A stretch of 11,905 nt of DNA from assembly GCA_022592435.1 (NCBI GenBank), contig JABYQS010000867.1, positions 1 through 11,905 of the forward strand, in the 5' to 3' direction. The notes beneath the pieces are model-generated. The model worked only from the letters and a program-made list of their open reading frames with translations, was not told the DNA's origin and searched no databases. Origin of the DNA: Cerioporus squamosus (lineage: Eukaryota; Basidiomycota; Agaricomycetes; Polyporales; Polyporaceae). Of this stretch, positions 1-7,832 are shown piece by piece (within the stretch, counting starts at the first letter, position 1; the number at the start of each line of letters is the position of its first letter). The position numbers and the translations under genes were made by a program.

Positions 1-302
1 GATAGACATTGACAATGAAGCTACAGGATCACGGTCGGTTTCTTGCAGTTGAACCGATACGTAGCCTCCGCCAGAGGAGTATATAGATAAGAAGGTAAAA
101 AGGAAAGAGGAGACTCTGGTGTGCGATAGCCGAAGTCGGTCCGCATCTCCTGCGGCGCAACGTAGAGTGCGGCGACGAGCATGAGGGCATAAAGATCGGA
201 GGCAATGGCCCTGCGCCTCAGTTACAAGCTTGCAAGCATTTCGAAGGAGCGCCAAGGTGTGTATGCCAAGGCATCTGCTCAGTCTGGAGAATGAGGACTT
301 AC

Positions 303-594
303 CTTGCACTTGCAGAACCCTTCCCACAGCACCGTTGGACGATTGGGGTCACACGTGAACCCGAACCCCATCTGTTCTTCATTGGACTCCGACGTACCCG
401 GGATCGTCCAGCAGTAAACACTGTACTTGGCATTTCAATTTTGAAGTGCAACCTCGCAGGCGATGGCATTGCAGTCGAGTCGATTCAGGCAAGTGACCTC
501 TAATGACTCTGAGCCGCAAGCGTTGGCCATAGAACGTTGGGTATGTTGACTTAGTGCTGTTGCCGCGATGTAGAGGGTCGTAGAGGCCGAAGTA
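303..594 (-). pseudogene. possible remnant of a small cysteine-rich (secreted?) protein gene
   Basis: On the minus strand one frame reads from about 594 down to 303 with a single in-frame TGA at 437-435. It contains a weakly hydrophobic stretch (LYIAATALSQ), then a Cys-rich part (ACGSESLEVTCLNRLDCNAI, and after the stop YSVYCW, FTCDP and FCKCK). It ends at a good splice donor (AAG|GTAAGT, donor GT at 302-301). The Cys spacing and the donor make it look like an exon of a small secreted cysteine-rich protein of the kind common in basidiomycetes. I do not recognise the family. The internal stop could be real decay, or a very short intron of 27 bp, which is unlikely. A downstream exon could start after the AG at about 211, at the end of a possible 92-bp intron. 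No convincing start codon is visible. This is inference from composition and the splice site only. Confidence 0.3.
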
Positions 595-1221
595 CTAGTA
601 CGCACACGGCATGCAGAGAAAGATATTGACGATGTTCTGCCACAGGAGTCTGAGAATAATACATAGGATGATGTGCGGATGAGAAGGAGGAGGAGGAAGG
701 AGGCGCTGAGCGCTGGGCGATCTAAGTCTCGGGCGACGGCTCAATTTCGGCTAAATACTTCTCCAGCAGCCTCCAGCCTCCCTCGGACTCCTCCTCCTCG
801 AGCCTCCTCGTCGACAATGCCGGCCACGCAGTACTTGGCCTGTCTCAACCGCCCTCGCATGGATCTCAGACATATGAGGTTCGTAATCTATGCATGAATA
901 TGGCAAGCTCGACAGGTGTTTCCGAACATAGTATGGTAGGCGAGCACGCCACCTCAGTCGTCTAAGTACTCCTCAGAACGGAGGGAATTGACTGTCTTCA
1001 TTGTATAGACCGTACAGAACACGTAACTCGCCTACTTCATCCAAACGGCGCAGCGAACACATGTTGTCAATTGTCTGATTGACATATCGAAGAAGTCGAC
1101 AGCTCATGGGAACTCCTGGGTCAAATGAGCCCGCATGGCCTGCTTCTCGGGGGAACGGCGCCCTCAGCTGCACAGATGGGTCATTGACATTACACTCCCG
1201 TGTCCCGAAGTATCCGTACAG
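595..1221. other. intergenic stretch, no supported gene
   Basis: No convincing gene was found. The stretch holds a purine-rich run (about 680-706) and a pyrimidine-rich run (about 765-812) that are roughly complementary to each other. A short inverted repeat lies at 1065-1084 (TGTCAAT, 6-base loop, ATTGACA). Short minus-strand reading frames exist at 973-1173 and about 750-861, but none shows a recognisable domain, and they may be random or old gene debris. The right end is the target site of the transposon that follows. Confidence 0.5.
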
Positions 1222-1229
1222 ACGGTATG
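1222..1229. repeat. left target-site duplication of the MITE (8 bp)
   Basis: ACGGTATG here is repeated exactly at 2539-2546, directly outside the far end of the tandem element. An 8-bp duplication is characteristic of hAT-type transposases, and also of a few others such as P or Merlin. A six-base remnant, GGTATG, lies between the two element copies at 1882-1887. Confidence 0.75.
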
Positions 1230-1881
1230 GGCAGTTGAGCTATAGGTGTAGCCCTGACTTGACCTGACTGAGTTTGAATTTCACTTACTGCATTTGGCAA
1301 CAAAGTAACTCGAACAAACAATCAGCCACCCAGCTTTCTGCTAGGTTTCCCTGCGTCGTTTCGCAGCTGTTGAGCCTGGAAAAATGTTGAGAGGCATTGA
1401 GTATATGGGCCAACAATATGAGGGTGTCGCTGCAGGAGGGGATTTGCGATGTGAGGTGGAAAAATCACATAGTGCTAGCACTGCTTGCAGCAGGGCACTT
1501 TTGGCCCACAATATGGGATTTTGAGCTTCTCCTGCTGGGTACGGCACCCTATGCTACCTTCCTTTGCGCTCAAATAATGCAGGAGTCAATGGGGAGATTT
1601 TCTTGTCTATACGAGTCCGAAGGAATACACCAGATCTGTGCGAACGCGCATCAGACAGTGGTTCTACTCTTGCCGGCGCGTTAGCGCCGGAAAGAAAATT
1701 AAAGCTACCTCCCAAGGATCTCAGAAATGCGCATACAATGGCCTATGAGGTGCTCGAGGTATCATGGAATTAATTTCTGTTGAGGGAAGCCGCAGAGAGC
1801 CTGTGCGGCCTGCGGCCGCGATTTAATTTATTTAATTTCATTTAATTTCTGAAGCGCCGCTACGCCTATAAGTCAAGAGCC
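1230..1881. mobile_element. MITE-like non-autonomous DNA transposon, copy 1 (hAT-like)
   Basis: This 652-bp unit begins GGCAGTTGAGCTATAGG and ends ...CGCCTATAAGTCAAGAGCC. The two ends are imperfect terminal inverted repeats: the first 23 bases match the reverse complement of the last 23 at 18 positions, with the shared core TATAGG-GTAGC. The outer boundary carries an 8-bp target-site duplication. No transposase is encoded: the only open frame (95 codons, 1397-1684) has no recognisable domain, so the element depends on a transposase elsewhere. The interior includes a GC hairpin (1673-1690), a second GC palindrome (1805-1819) and an AT-rich run with repeated ATTTAATTT (1821-1849). Orientation cannot be assigned. 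The superfamily call rests only on duplication length. Confidence 0.75.
1673..1690. repeat. perfect GC-rich hairpin inside MITE copy 1
   Basis: CCGGCGC, loop GTTA, GCGCCGG: a 7-bp perfect stem with a 4-base loop. The same hairpin is at 2331-2348 in copy 2. The only difference found between the copies lies immediately after it (AAAGAAAA versus AAGAAAA). Confidence 0.85.
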
Positions 1882-1887
1882 GGTATG

Positions 1888-2538
1888 GGCAGTTGAGCTA
1901 TAGGTGTAGCCCTGACTTGACCTGACTGAGTTTGAATTTCACTTACTGCATTTGGCAACAAAGTAACTCGAACAAACAATCAGCCACCCAGCTTTCTGCT
2001 AGGTTTCCCTGCGTCGTTTCGCAGCTGTTGAGCCTGGAAAAATGTTGAGAGGCATTGAGTATATGGGCCAACAATATGAGGGTGTCGCTGCAGGAGGGGA
2101 TTTGCGATGTGAGGTGGAAAAATCACATAGTGCTAGCACTGCTTGCAGCAGGGCACTTTTGGCCCACAATATGGGATTTTGAGCTTCTCCTGCTGGGTAC
2201 GGCACCCTATGCTACCTTCCTTTGCGCTCAAATAATGCAGGAGTCAATGGGGAGATTTTCTTGTCTATACGAGTCCGAAGGAATACACCAGATCTGTGCG
2301 AACGCGCATCAGACAGTGGTTCTACTCTTGCCGGCGCGTTAGCGCCGGAAGAAAATTAAAGCTACCTCCCAAGGATCTCAGAAATGCGCATACAATGGCC
2401 TATGAGGTGCTCGAGGTATCATGGAATTAATTTCTGTTGAGGGAAGCCGCAGAGAGCCTGTGCGGCCTGCGGCCGCGATTTAATTTATTTAATTTCATTT
2501 AATTTCTGAAGCGCCGCTACGCCTATAAGTCAAGAGCC
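1888..2538. mobile_element. MITE-like non-autonomous DNA transposon, copy 2 (tandem duplicate)
   Basis: This is a head-to-tail second copy of the preceding element. By eye it is identical except for one missing A after the internal hairpin (651 versus 652 bp). Counted as a repeat unit, 1223-1880 equals 1881-2537. The two copies share one shortened target-site copy between them: AC of the expected CCACGGTATG is missing, leaving CCGGTATG. The outer right flank carries the intact 8-bp duplication at 2539-2546. The near-identity means either a very recent tandem duplication or an assembly duplication. Copy 2 ends about 112 bp before the start codon of the first P450. Confidence 0.75.
2331..2348. 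repeat. perfect GC-rich hairpin inside MITE copy 2
   Basis: This is the same 7-bp stem and GTTA loop as in copy 1. A one-base deletion relative to copy 1 follows directly after the stem. Confidence 0.85.
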
Positions 2539-2546
2539 ACGGTATG
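2539..2546. repeat. right target-site duplication of the MITE (8 bp)
   Basis: ACGGTATG matches 1222-1229 exactly. If one of the two were removed along with the element, the pre-insertion promoter sequence would read ...TCCGTACAG-ACGGTATG-TGCTTCGC... Confidence 0.75.
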
Positions 2547-2594
2547 TGCTTCGCTCTGGTGTTGGGTTGTTCTATCTTAGACTCGCTACTAGAT

Positions 2595-2601
2595 ACTTAT
2601 A
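2595..2601 (+). promoter_or_regulatory. weak TATA-like element of the first P450
   Basis: ACTTATA lies about 50 bp upstream of the chosen ATG, between the transposon and the gene. It is a weak match. If it is used, the transposon sits directly upstream of the core promoter. Confidence 0.25.
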
Positions 2602-2650
2602 CCCACCAACCATCTGTACGAATGACCGTCTTCCCATGTCCCACCTAGCT

Positions 2651-4659
2651 ATGGAAGACCCTCAAACCATCGTCTTTGCTGGGCTAGCTATCTTCCTGGC
2701 CATCTACTTCGTTCGATGGCGCATGAATCCCGTCAGTATACTCTCGTCGAACTAGCCTGTCATGGTGACTTACCCCGAGCAGCTCAACGCGATTCCCACA
2801 CTCGGAGGATCTTCCCTCCCGGGACTTTCCTACCTTGCAGCGTTGAACTTCATGCGTAACGCGAAGGACATCATCAATGAGGGATACGGGAGGGTAAGCA
2901 GACTTATCCTCTATCAACATGTCTCACTGGTCACTGACTCTTGGTAACGCGAACTTAGTTTTACAATAGGGCGTTCAAAGTCGCGCTGCCCGACCAGTGG
3001 CTGGTTGTCCTCTCCGGACCGAAGATGATCGACGAGCTCAGGCGGCGCCCGGATGAAGAGCTCTCGTTCATAGATGGTATTGAGGACGTCCGTATGACCT
3101 CAACACGACACGTCCGCGTCATCTGACCCCTCGCTACAGACCGTCGGGTTGAAATATACGATCGGTCCGGAACCGTTGACTGACGCATACCACATCGACA
3201 TCATCAAGGAGAAGTTGACGCGTACCCTCCCTACTGTCCTTCCGAACGTCATCGACGAACTCGAGCTCGCAGTGCAGGAATACATCCCTACCAAAGATGA
3301 CGGAAGTGCGTATATAGTGCTCAGTTGTTAACATAGAGTTGACGAAGCCTGCTTGCGCAGAGTGGGTAACGATCACTGTCATGCCTGTGATACAGCATAT
3401 CGTTGCACGGGCGAGCAACCGAGCATTCGTCGGTCTGCCTCTTTGTGCGTACGCCATGCTGGTTAGTTGCCGAGAGTCATACTGACTGCATCTGCAGGTC
3501 GCGATGAGGGATTTCTTGATTTGTGCGTCAAGTTCACTAGGGCCGTCATCAAGGACAGGTACACACTTGGCGTGTTACCACCTCTGTTGAAGCCGTACGT
3601 AGGTCTGTTTTACTCTTATAACTCAGCTGATACGGGTCGTGCAGGTTGGTTGGATCCCTGATCAGCGAGACCAGGAGGTCGATTGGCCGTGCGGTGCAAT
3701 ACCTCAAGCCGATTTTGGACGAGAAGAAGGCGCTGTTAGAGCAAAATGGCGACGATTGGGACGACAAGCCGAACGACATGCTCCAGTGGCTCTTCGACGA
3801 GGCCATTCGCAGGAAGAACCCTGACAGGGGCGTCGCCGAAAGGGTCCTCCTTGTCAACTTTGCCGCAATCCACACGTCTTCGGCTGTATGTGCTTTGTGC
3901 GGTCCAATTGGTCTTGCTGCTGACAGATCTTCAGACCTTCACGCATGTCATCTTCGACCTCGCTGCCAGGCCGGAATACCTGCAACCCCTTCGTGATGAG
4001 ATACAGTCAATCGTCAACGACGAGGGCTGGACGAAGGCTGCCATGGGCAAGATGTGGAAGCTCGACAGCTTCCTGAAAGAGTCCCAGCGTTACAATGGCA
4101 TAACTATGAGTACGTCCGAGCGCGCCCTTCATCTGTCACTTCCGCGCTGCTGATGCGCCCTCAAATCTCCACAGCGACCATGACCCGGAAGGCGATGGTT
4201 GACGTGACTCTCAACGACGGCACCTTCCTCCCGAAGGGCACGCTCGTCGCCACTGCGCAGCACCCGACGCACTACGACGACTCGAACTACCCGGACCCGG
4301 ACGTCTTTGACGCGTTCCGCTTTGCGCGCATGCGCGAGCACGAGGGTGAGGGTACGAAGCATCAGTTCGTCAATACGTCGATCGAGTACGTGGCATTCGG
4401 GCATGGGAAGCATGCATGGTGCGTTGCGTCCTTCCTTCGCGTGTGTGGCTCGCTGACCGGCATCTGTCTAACTAGCCCCGGTCGGTTCTTCGCGGCGAAC
4501 GAGCTCAAGGCGATGCTCGCGTACATCGTGTTGAACTACGACATGAAGATAGCGGGAGACGGAGTGCGGCCGCCCAACTTCTACCTCGGACCCAGTGTTC
4601 TACCTCCCATGGATGGACAGGTCATGTTCAGGAAGCGCGAGGCGGCTACATTCGCCTGA
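2651..4659 (+). CDS. cytochrome P450 monooxygenase (CYP512 / ent-kaurene-oxidase-like), paralogue 1
   Basis: Heme-thiolate monooxygenase, probably ER-anchored with an NADPH-P450 reductase as partner; substrate unknown. Ten exons: 2651-2731, 2783-2893, 2959-3087, 3140-3305, 3361-3444, 3498-3594, 3645-3885, 3935-4109, 4175-4418 and 4476-4659. They join in frame without stops to 503 aa, a normal P450 length. Introns are 49-65 bp, GT...AG. Residues about 7-23 are a membrane anchor (IVFAGLAIFLAIYFVRW), and an IPTLGG hinge follows in exon 2. The I-helix reads NFAAIHTSS (ending near 302) instead of AGxDT; the K-helix ExxR is ESQR (352-355); the PERF-region equivalent is FRFARMR; the heme loop FGHGKHACPGR has its Cys ligand at 443, a codon split by the last intron. 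The start was chosen because the tandem paralogue begins with the same MEDPQT; an in-frame ATG at 2636 would add five residues. The family name is from memory of similar basidiomycete sequences; the P450 call itself is secure. Confidence 0.9.
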
Positions 4660-5079
4660 TCTACTTTGCGTTACTAGCGTGCTGTACGGGCTTTCTTTCT
4701 AGTCACGCAAATCCTGTCGCATGCGCTATTTCGTTCCTTACTTTCTCTCACTCAAGACCTTGTGTGCCGGCGCTCGGTGTTCGGATGGCTATGGTAAGTG
4801 CTGGTAAGTGGCCACATCCGGTCTATCGCAGAATTGCTCTCAAGCAAAAGCGACGGTCACTCGGAGGAGCACACGTGCCACAAGCTCAAGGGAGTGCTTC
4901 TATTCATCGTTGTATGCCGGATGGAACTGACTCTTCGCATGCGACCTTAGAATACCGACAATGGCACTGATGCGCCCGCATCCAACCTCCTCACTTCCTG
5001 AGGCGGCTGCGCAAATTCCCATGAAACATTCCTCAAAGGATGGGAAGGGAAGATGCATCCCCTAGCAGAACTCCCGCGC
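4660..5079. other. intergenic region between the P450 genes, nothing recognised
   Basis: This is the 3' flank of the first P450. I see no recognisable gene, RNA or repeat, and no canonical AATAAA close to the stop. An ORF of 68 codons (4764-4970) shows no domain features. Confidence 0.5.
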
Positions 5080-5502
5080 ATGCGACGCCTGGGTCACGTA
5101 AGATCAGCTGTTCTCAGCTTCGCGAGCGGCCCTCCACTCAATTCCCACCATCTCTCGAGGCCCGACTACGCCACTGCTGCAATAGGTGAGTAGGTTTGTA
5201 GCTGATGAGATGTTACTGTCGCTGACTGGGTCTCAATAGGGCGCCGGTCGAGCTTTGGCACGTTAGCAGGCTCCAGGGCCCTCGATGTTGCGGAATGGAT
5301 GGTGTTTTGCGATCGCCATGACCTCGTCTGCAATAGACAGGGCTTCTCGGAGGTACGGCTAGGAGATGGTACCCGGTGCGTAATGCGGCCTACGCGAGGA
5401 CCGGTAGGACACCTCCGCTCGCAGATGGGAAGACACCGTATCTGTCGCTTGACGCGCACATCAACATCGACACATTCACCCCTGGGCGTAACATATACAT
5501 AG
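5080..5502 (+). pseudogene. unidentified intron-containing reading frame, perhaps a gene fragment
   Basis: An ATG at 5080 opens a frame (MRRLGHVRSA...RPDYATAAI) that reaches a strong donor, ATAG|GTGAGT at 5186. Removing 5186-5239 (54 bp, with CTGAC and an ATAG end) keeps the frame and gives GRRSSFGTLAG, ALDVAEWMVFCDRHDLVCN and RQGFSE, then another donor-like GAG|GTACGG at 5353. Read straight through, the frame stops at 5502; alternatively an intron could run to the AG at about 5424 in the same frame. Intron size and splice sites match the flanking real genes, and the peptide between them is not low-complexity. I do not recognise the product. It could be a fragment left by duplication or rearrangement, a small lineage-specific gene, or chance. 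It lies directly in front of the second P450, so the two cannot both have long, separate control regions. Confidence 0.3.
5492..5500 (+). promoter_or_regulatory. TATA-like element of the second P450
   Basis: CATATACATA lies about 70 bp upstream of the start codon. It is followed by a pyrimidine-rich leader (about 5512-5560) of the kind often seen before fungal start codons. Confidence 0.4.
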
Positions 5503-5567
5503 CCCACGAGGGTCTCTTCCCGCCCACGTTCTCTGCGACTCCCCAACCCTTCCGTCCCAAGCACATG

Positions 5568-7642
5568 ATGGAAGACCCGCAGACCGTCCTGTACGCTGTC
5601 CTCGCAGTACTCGCAGCTGTGTACTTCTTCCGATGGCAATCTGACCCAGTACGTTCTCGCACACCATTTGGCCTTCGTCCCGAGCACTAAAGCGCCAGGC
5701 GCAGCTCAGCCATATACCTACTGTCGGCGGTCCCTCTGCACCCGGCCTGTCCTACGTGAGCACCATCAACTTCCTGCGCAAGCCGAAGGCACTGCTTCTC
5801 GAGGGCTACCAACGAGTACGTTCAAAGCCAAGTTGAGATGTCTGACCACATTGGCCGTGCTCTCTGCTGACTCTGTACCCAATCGCAGTTCCATGGCTCC
5901 GTGTTCAAGGTGGCGCTCCTCGGGCAATGGGTGGTCGTTGTGTCCGGCCCGAAGATGGTAGATGAACTGAGGAAGAGGCCAGACGAGGAGGTGTCATTTA
6001 TTGAGGGCGTCGAGGAGGTACGTATCCCCACTTTGCATGATATTTGGGCGAGACTTAGTGGCGCTGGGCCATGAAGACACTGCACACCAGGTTTACGCTC
6101 GGGCGTGAGCCGTTGGACGACCCATTCCATGTCGAGATCATCAAGGACAAGCTGATGAGGTCAATTACCGCGGTCCTCCCAGACGTCATCGACGAGCTTC
6201 GCGCCGCCGTGCCAGATTACATCCATGCGAAGGACAACGGTACGTGCCCTTGATATCTATGCCTCAAATCAGGGCTGAGAGGCAACTCCATCTTGCAGAA
6301 TGGACGACTGTCAACACTATGCAGACTACTCTGAAGATTGTCTCTCGCGCAAGCAACCGCGTCTTCGTCGGCCTCCCTGCCTGTGCGTACGAGTCATATT
6401 GCCTCACTGTTACGAACTGACGGACGTCCTAGGTCGGAACCAGGAATATCTCGAATTGGCTATTCGGTTCACGATAGACGTCTTGAAGGATACAGCGTTG
6501 ATCAGCTGCATTCCCAATAGCTTGAAACTGTACGTATGTCCACGAAGAGTTGTAGTAAGTTCTGGCTGACGTCTCGCTTCCTAAGGTCTCTTGGGCAGTA
6601 CTTCAGCGCTGTCAAGAAAACCATTCGCCAAACAATACCTCATCTCAAGCCACTACTTGACGAACGAAGAGCGAAGATTGAAGAGTATGGCGAGGACTTT
6701 CCCGAGAAGCCTGTTAGTATGGTACTCCACTCCGTGTTTCGCTGCTAGCTCACACGAATTGGCAGAACGACATGCTCCAATGGATCCTCGAAAGCGCGAT
6801 CCCGAGGAACTACTCCGACGTTCAGATCGTTGAGAGGATCATGCTCGTCAACTTCGCTGCAATACACACTTCGTCGACTGTACGTGGTCGCGCGAAACAT
6901 ACATTCAGGTTCATGATGCTGACCTATAATTGTCATCAGAGCATCACGCACGCACTCCTCGACCTCGCCACCTACCCGGATTACATCAAGCCTCTCCGCG
7001 AGGAGATTGAGGCCCTTGTCGCAGCCGAAGGGTGGACGAAGTCCACAATGGGCAAGATGTGGAAGGTTGACAGCTTCCTCAGGGAGTCTCAGCGCGTCAA
7101 TGGGATTGGCCTCAGTACGTCTACAGCCTTTTCATTTATCGAGCACGCGCTGACAGCGCTATCTGTGTACGCAGCCTCGGTGACCCGTAAAACAATGGTA
7201 GACGTCATACTGAATGACGGGACCTTCATCCCGAAGGACACGCTGATCGTCGCCGCCACGTATCCAACTCACTATGACGACTCGATCTACGAGAACGCTG
7301 CGACGTTCGACCCCTTCCGCTTCTCTCGTATGCGTGAAGAGGACGGTGAGGGTACCAAGCATCAATTCGTTAACACCTCCGTCGAATACATTCCTTTCGG
7401 ACACGGGAAACACGCATGGTGCGCGTCACGCTCCGCAAGCAGCTCCGTGTTGCTGACCCTTTCCGCACAGTCCTGGTCGGTTCTTCGCGGCTAACGAGCT
7501 CAAAGCCATGCTTGCATTCATCGTCCTCAACTACGACTTGAAGCTCGCCAACGATGGACCGAGGCCGGAGAACCGGTGCTTTGGCTTGAACATCTTCCCT
7601 GACCCCAGCGCGGAGATCATGTTCCGGAAGCGACAGGCGTAG
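5568..7642 (+). CDS. cytochrome P450 monooxygenase (CYP512 / ent-kaurene-oxidase-like), paralogue 2
   Basis: Tandem paralogue of the upstream P450 and probably the same enzyme type on the ER membrane; substrate unknown. Eleven exons: 5568-5648, 5705-5815, 5889-6017, 6077-6239, 6299-6382, 6433-6529, 6586-6712, 6766-6879, 6940-7114, 7175-7418 and 7471-7642, giving 498 aa without stops. Most exon lengths are identical to paralogue 1. Exon 4 is one codon shorter, the last exon is 12 bp shorter, and the intron at 6713-6765 is extra, so exons 7+8 (241 bp) equal exon 7 of the other gene. Residues about 7-22 form the anchor. The I-helix is NFAAIHTSST (ending at 302), ExxR is ESQR (351-354), and the heme loop is FGHGKHACPGR with Cys 442, again split by an intron. 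A second ATG at 5565 precedes the chosen start. The acceptor of intron 3 (AAG at 6074-6076) is unusual: a TAG at 6056-6058 would add six residues in frame, but homology favours the AAG. Confidence 0.9.
6713..6765 (+). other. paralogue-specific intron in the second P450
   Basis: A 53-bp intron (GTTAGT...GGCAG) in phase 0 lies between the codons for EKP and NDMLQW. In the first P450 the matching sequence (KPNDMLQW, around 3767-3791) is uninterrupted. All other introns of the pair are in matching places. Confidence 0.85.
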
Positions 7643-7832
7643 GCATGTGGAACGCATTGTGTGTACTAGTACAGTATTTGTGATCCAGTGGACTCGAGGT
7701 GATGACATTGTACAAGAGAATGGTTCTAAAGTGCCACAGAAACCAGACCATGGACAGAGCTATCTGCGCAAGAATGGGAACAACTGACGAAGAAACGCCA
7801 AGGATTCTACGGCGAATAGGGCGGACAACTTG
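7643..7832. other. short convergent intergenic region
   Basis: These 190 bp separate the 3' end of the second P450 from the 3' end of the minus-strand membrane-protein gene. The stretch contains the 12-bp palindrome TGTACTAGTACA (7662-7673). No clear terminator or polyadenylation signal could be assigned to either gene. Confidence 0.5.

Noticed and set aside
592..601. palindrome GTACTAGTAC, also at 7663-7672
   Set aside because: The same 10-bp palindrome occurs twice, but in unrelated contexts and without further shared sequence. It is too short to call an element.
1397..1684. 95-codon ORF in the MITE, repeated at 2055-2342
   Set aside because: It is identical in both copies only because the DNA is duplicated. 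It has no domain, and the element shows the structure of a non-coding MITE. The minus-strand 68-codon ORF repeated at 1341-1547 and 1999-2205 is rejected for the same reason.
1223..2537. the direct repeat as long terminal repeats of a retrotransposon
   Set aside because: The units abut with no internal domain, have inverted-repeat ends, and lack TG...CA termini and a primer-binding site. An 8-bp duplication also fits a DNA transposon better than the usual 4-6 bp of LTR elements.
4129..4413. minus-strand 94-codon ORF (and a similar one at 7159-7413)
   Set aside because: Both lie antisense to the same P450 exon in the two paralogues. Their similarity simply mirrors the conserved coding strand.
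5166..5687. 173-codon minus-strand ORF
   Set aside because: It overlaps the P450 promoter and first exon in antisense and has no domain features. The plus-strand exon is supported by its paralogue.
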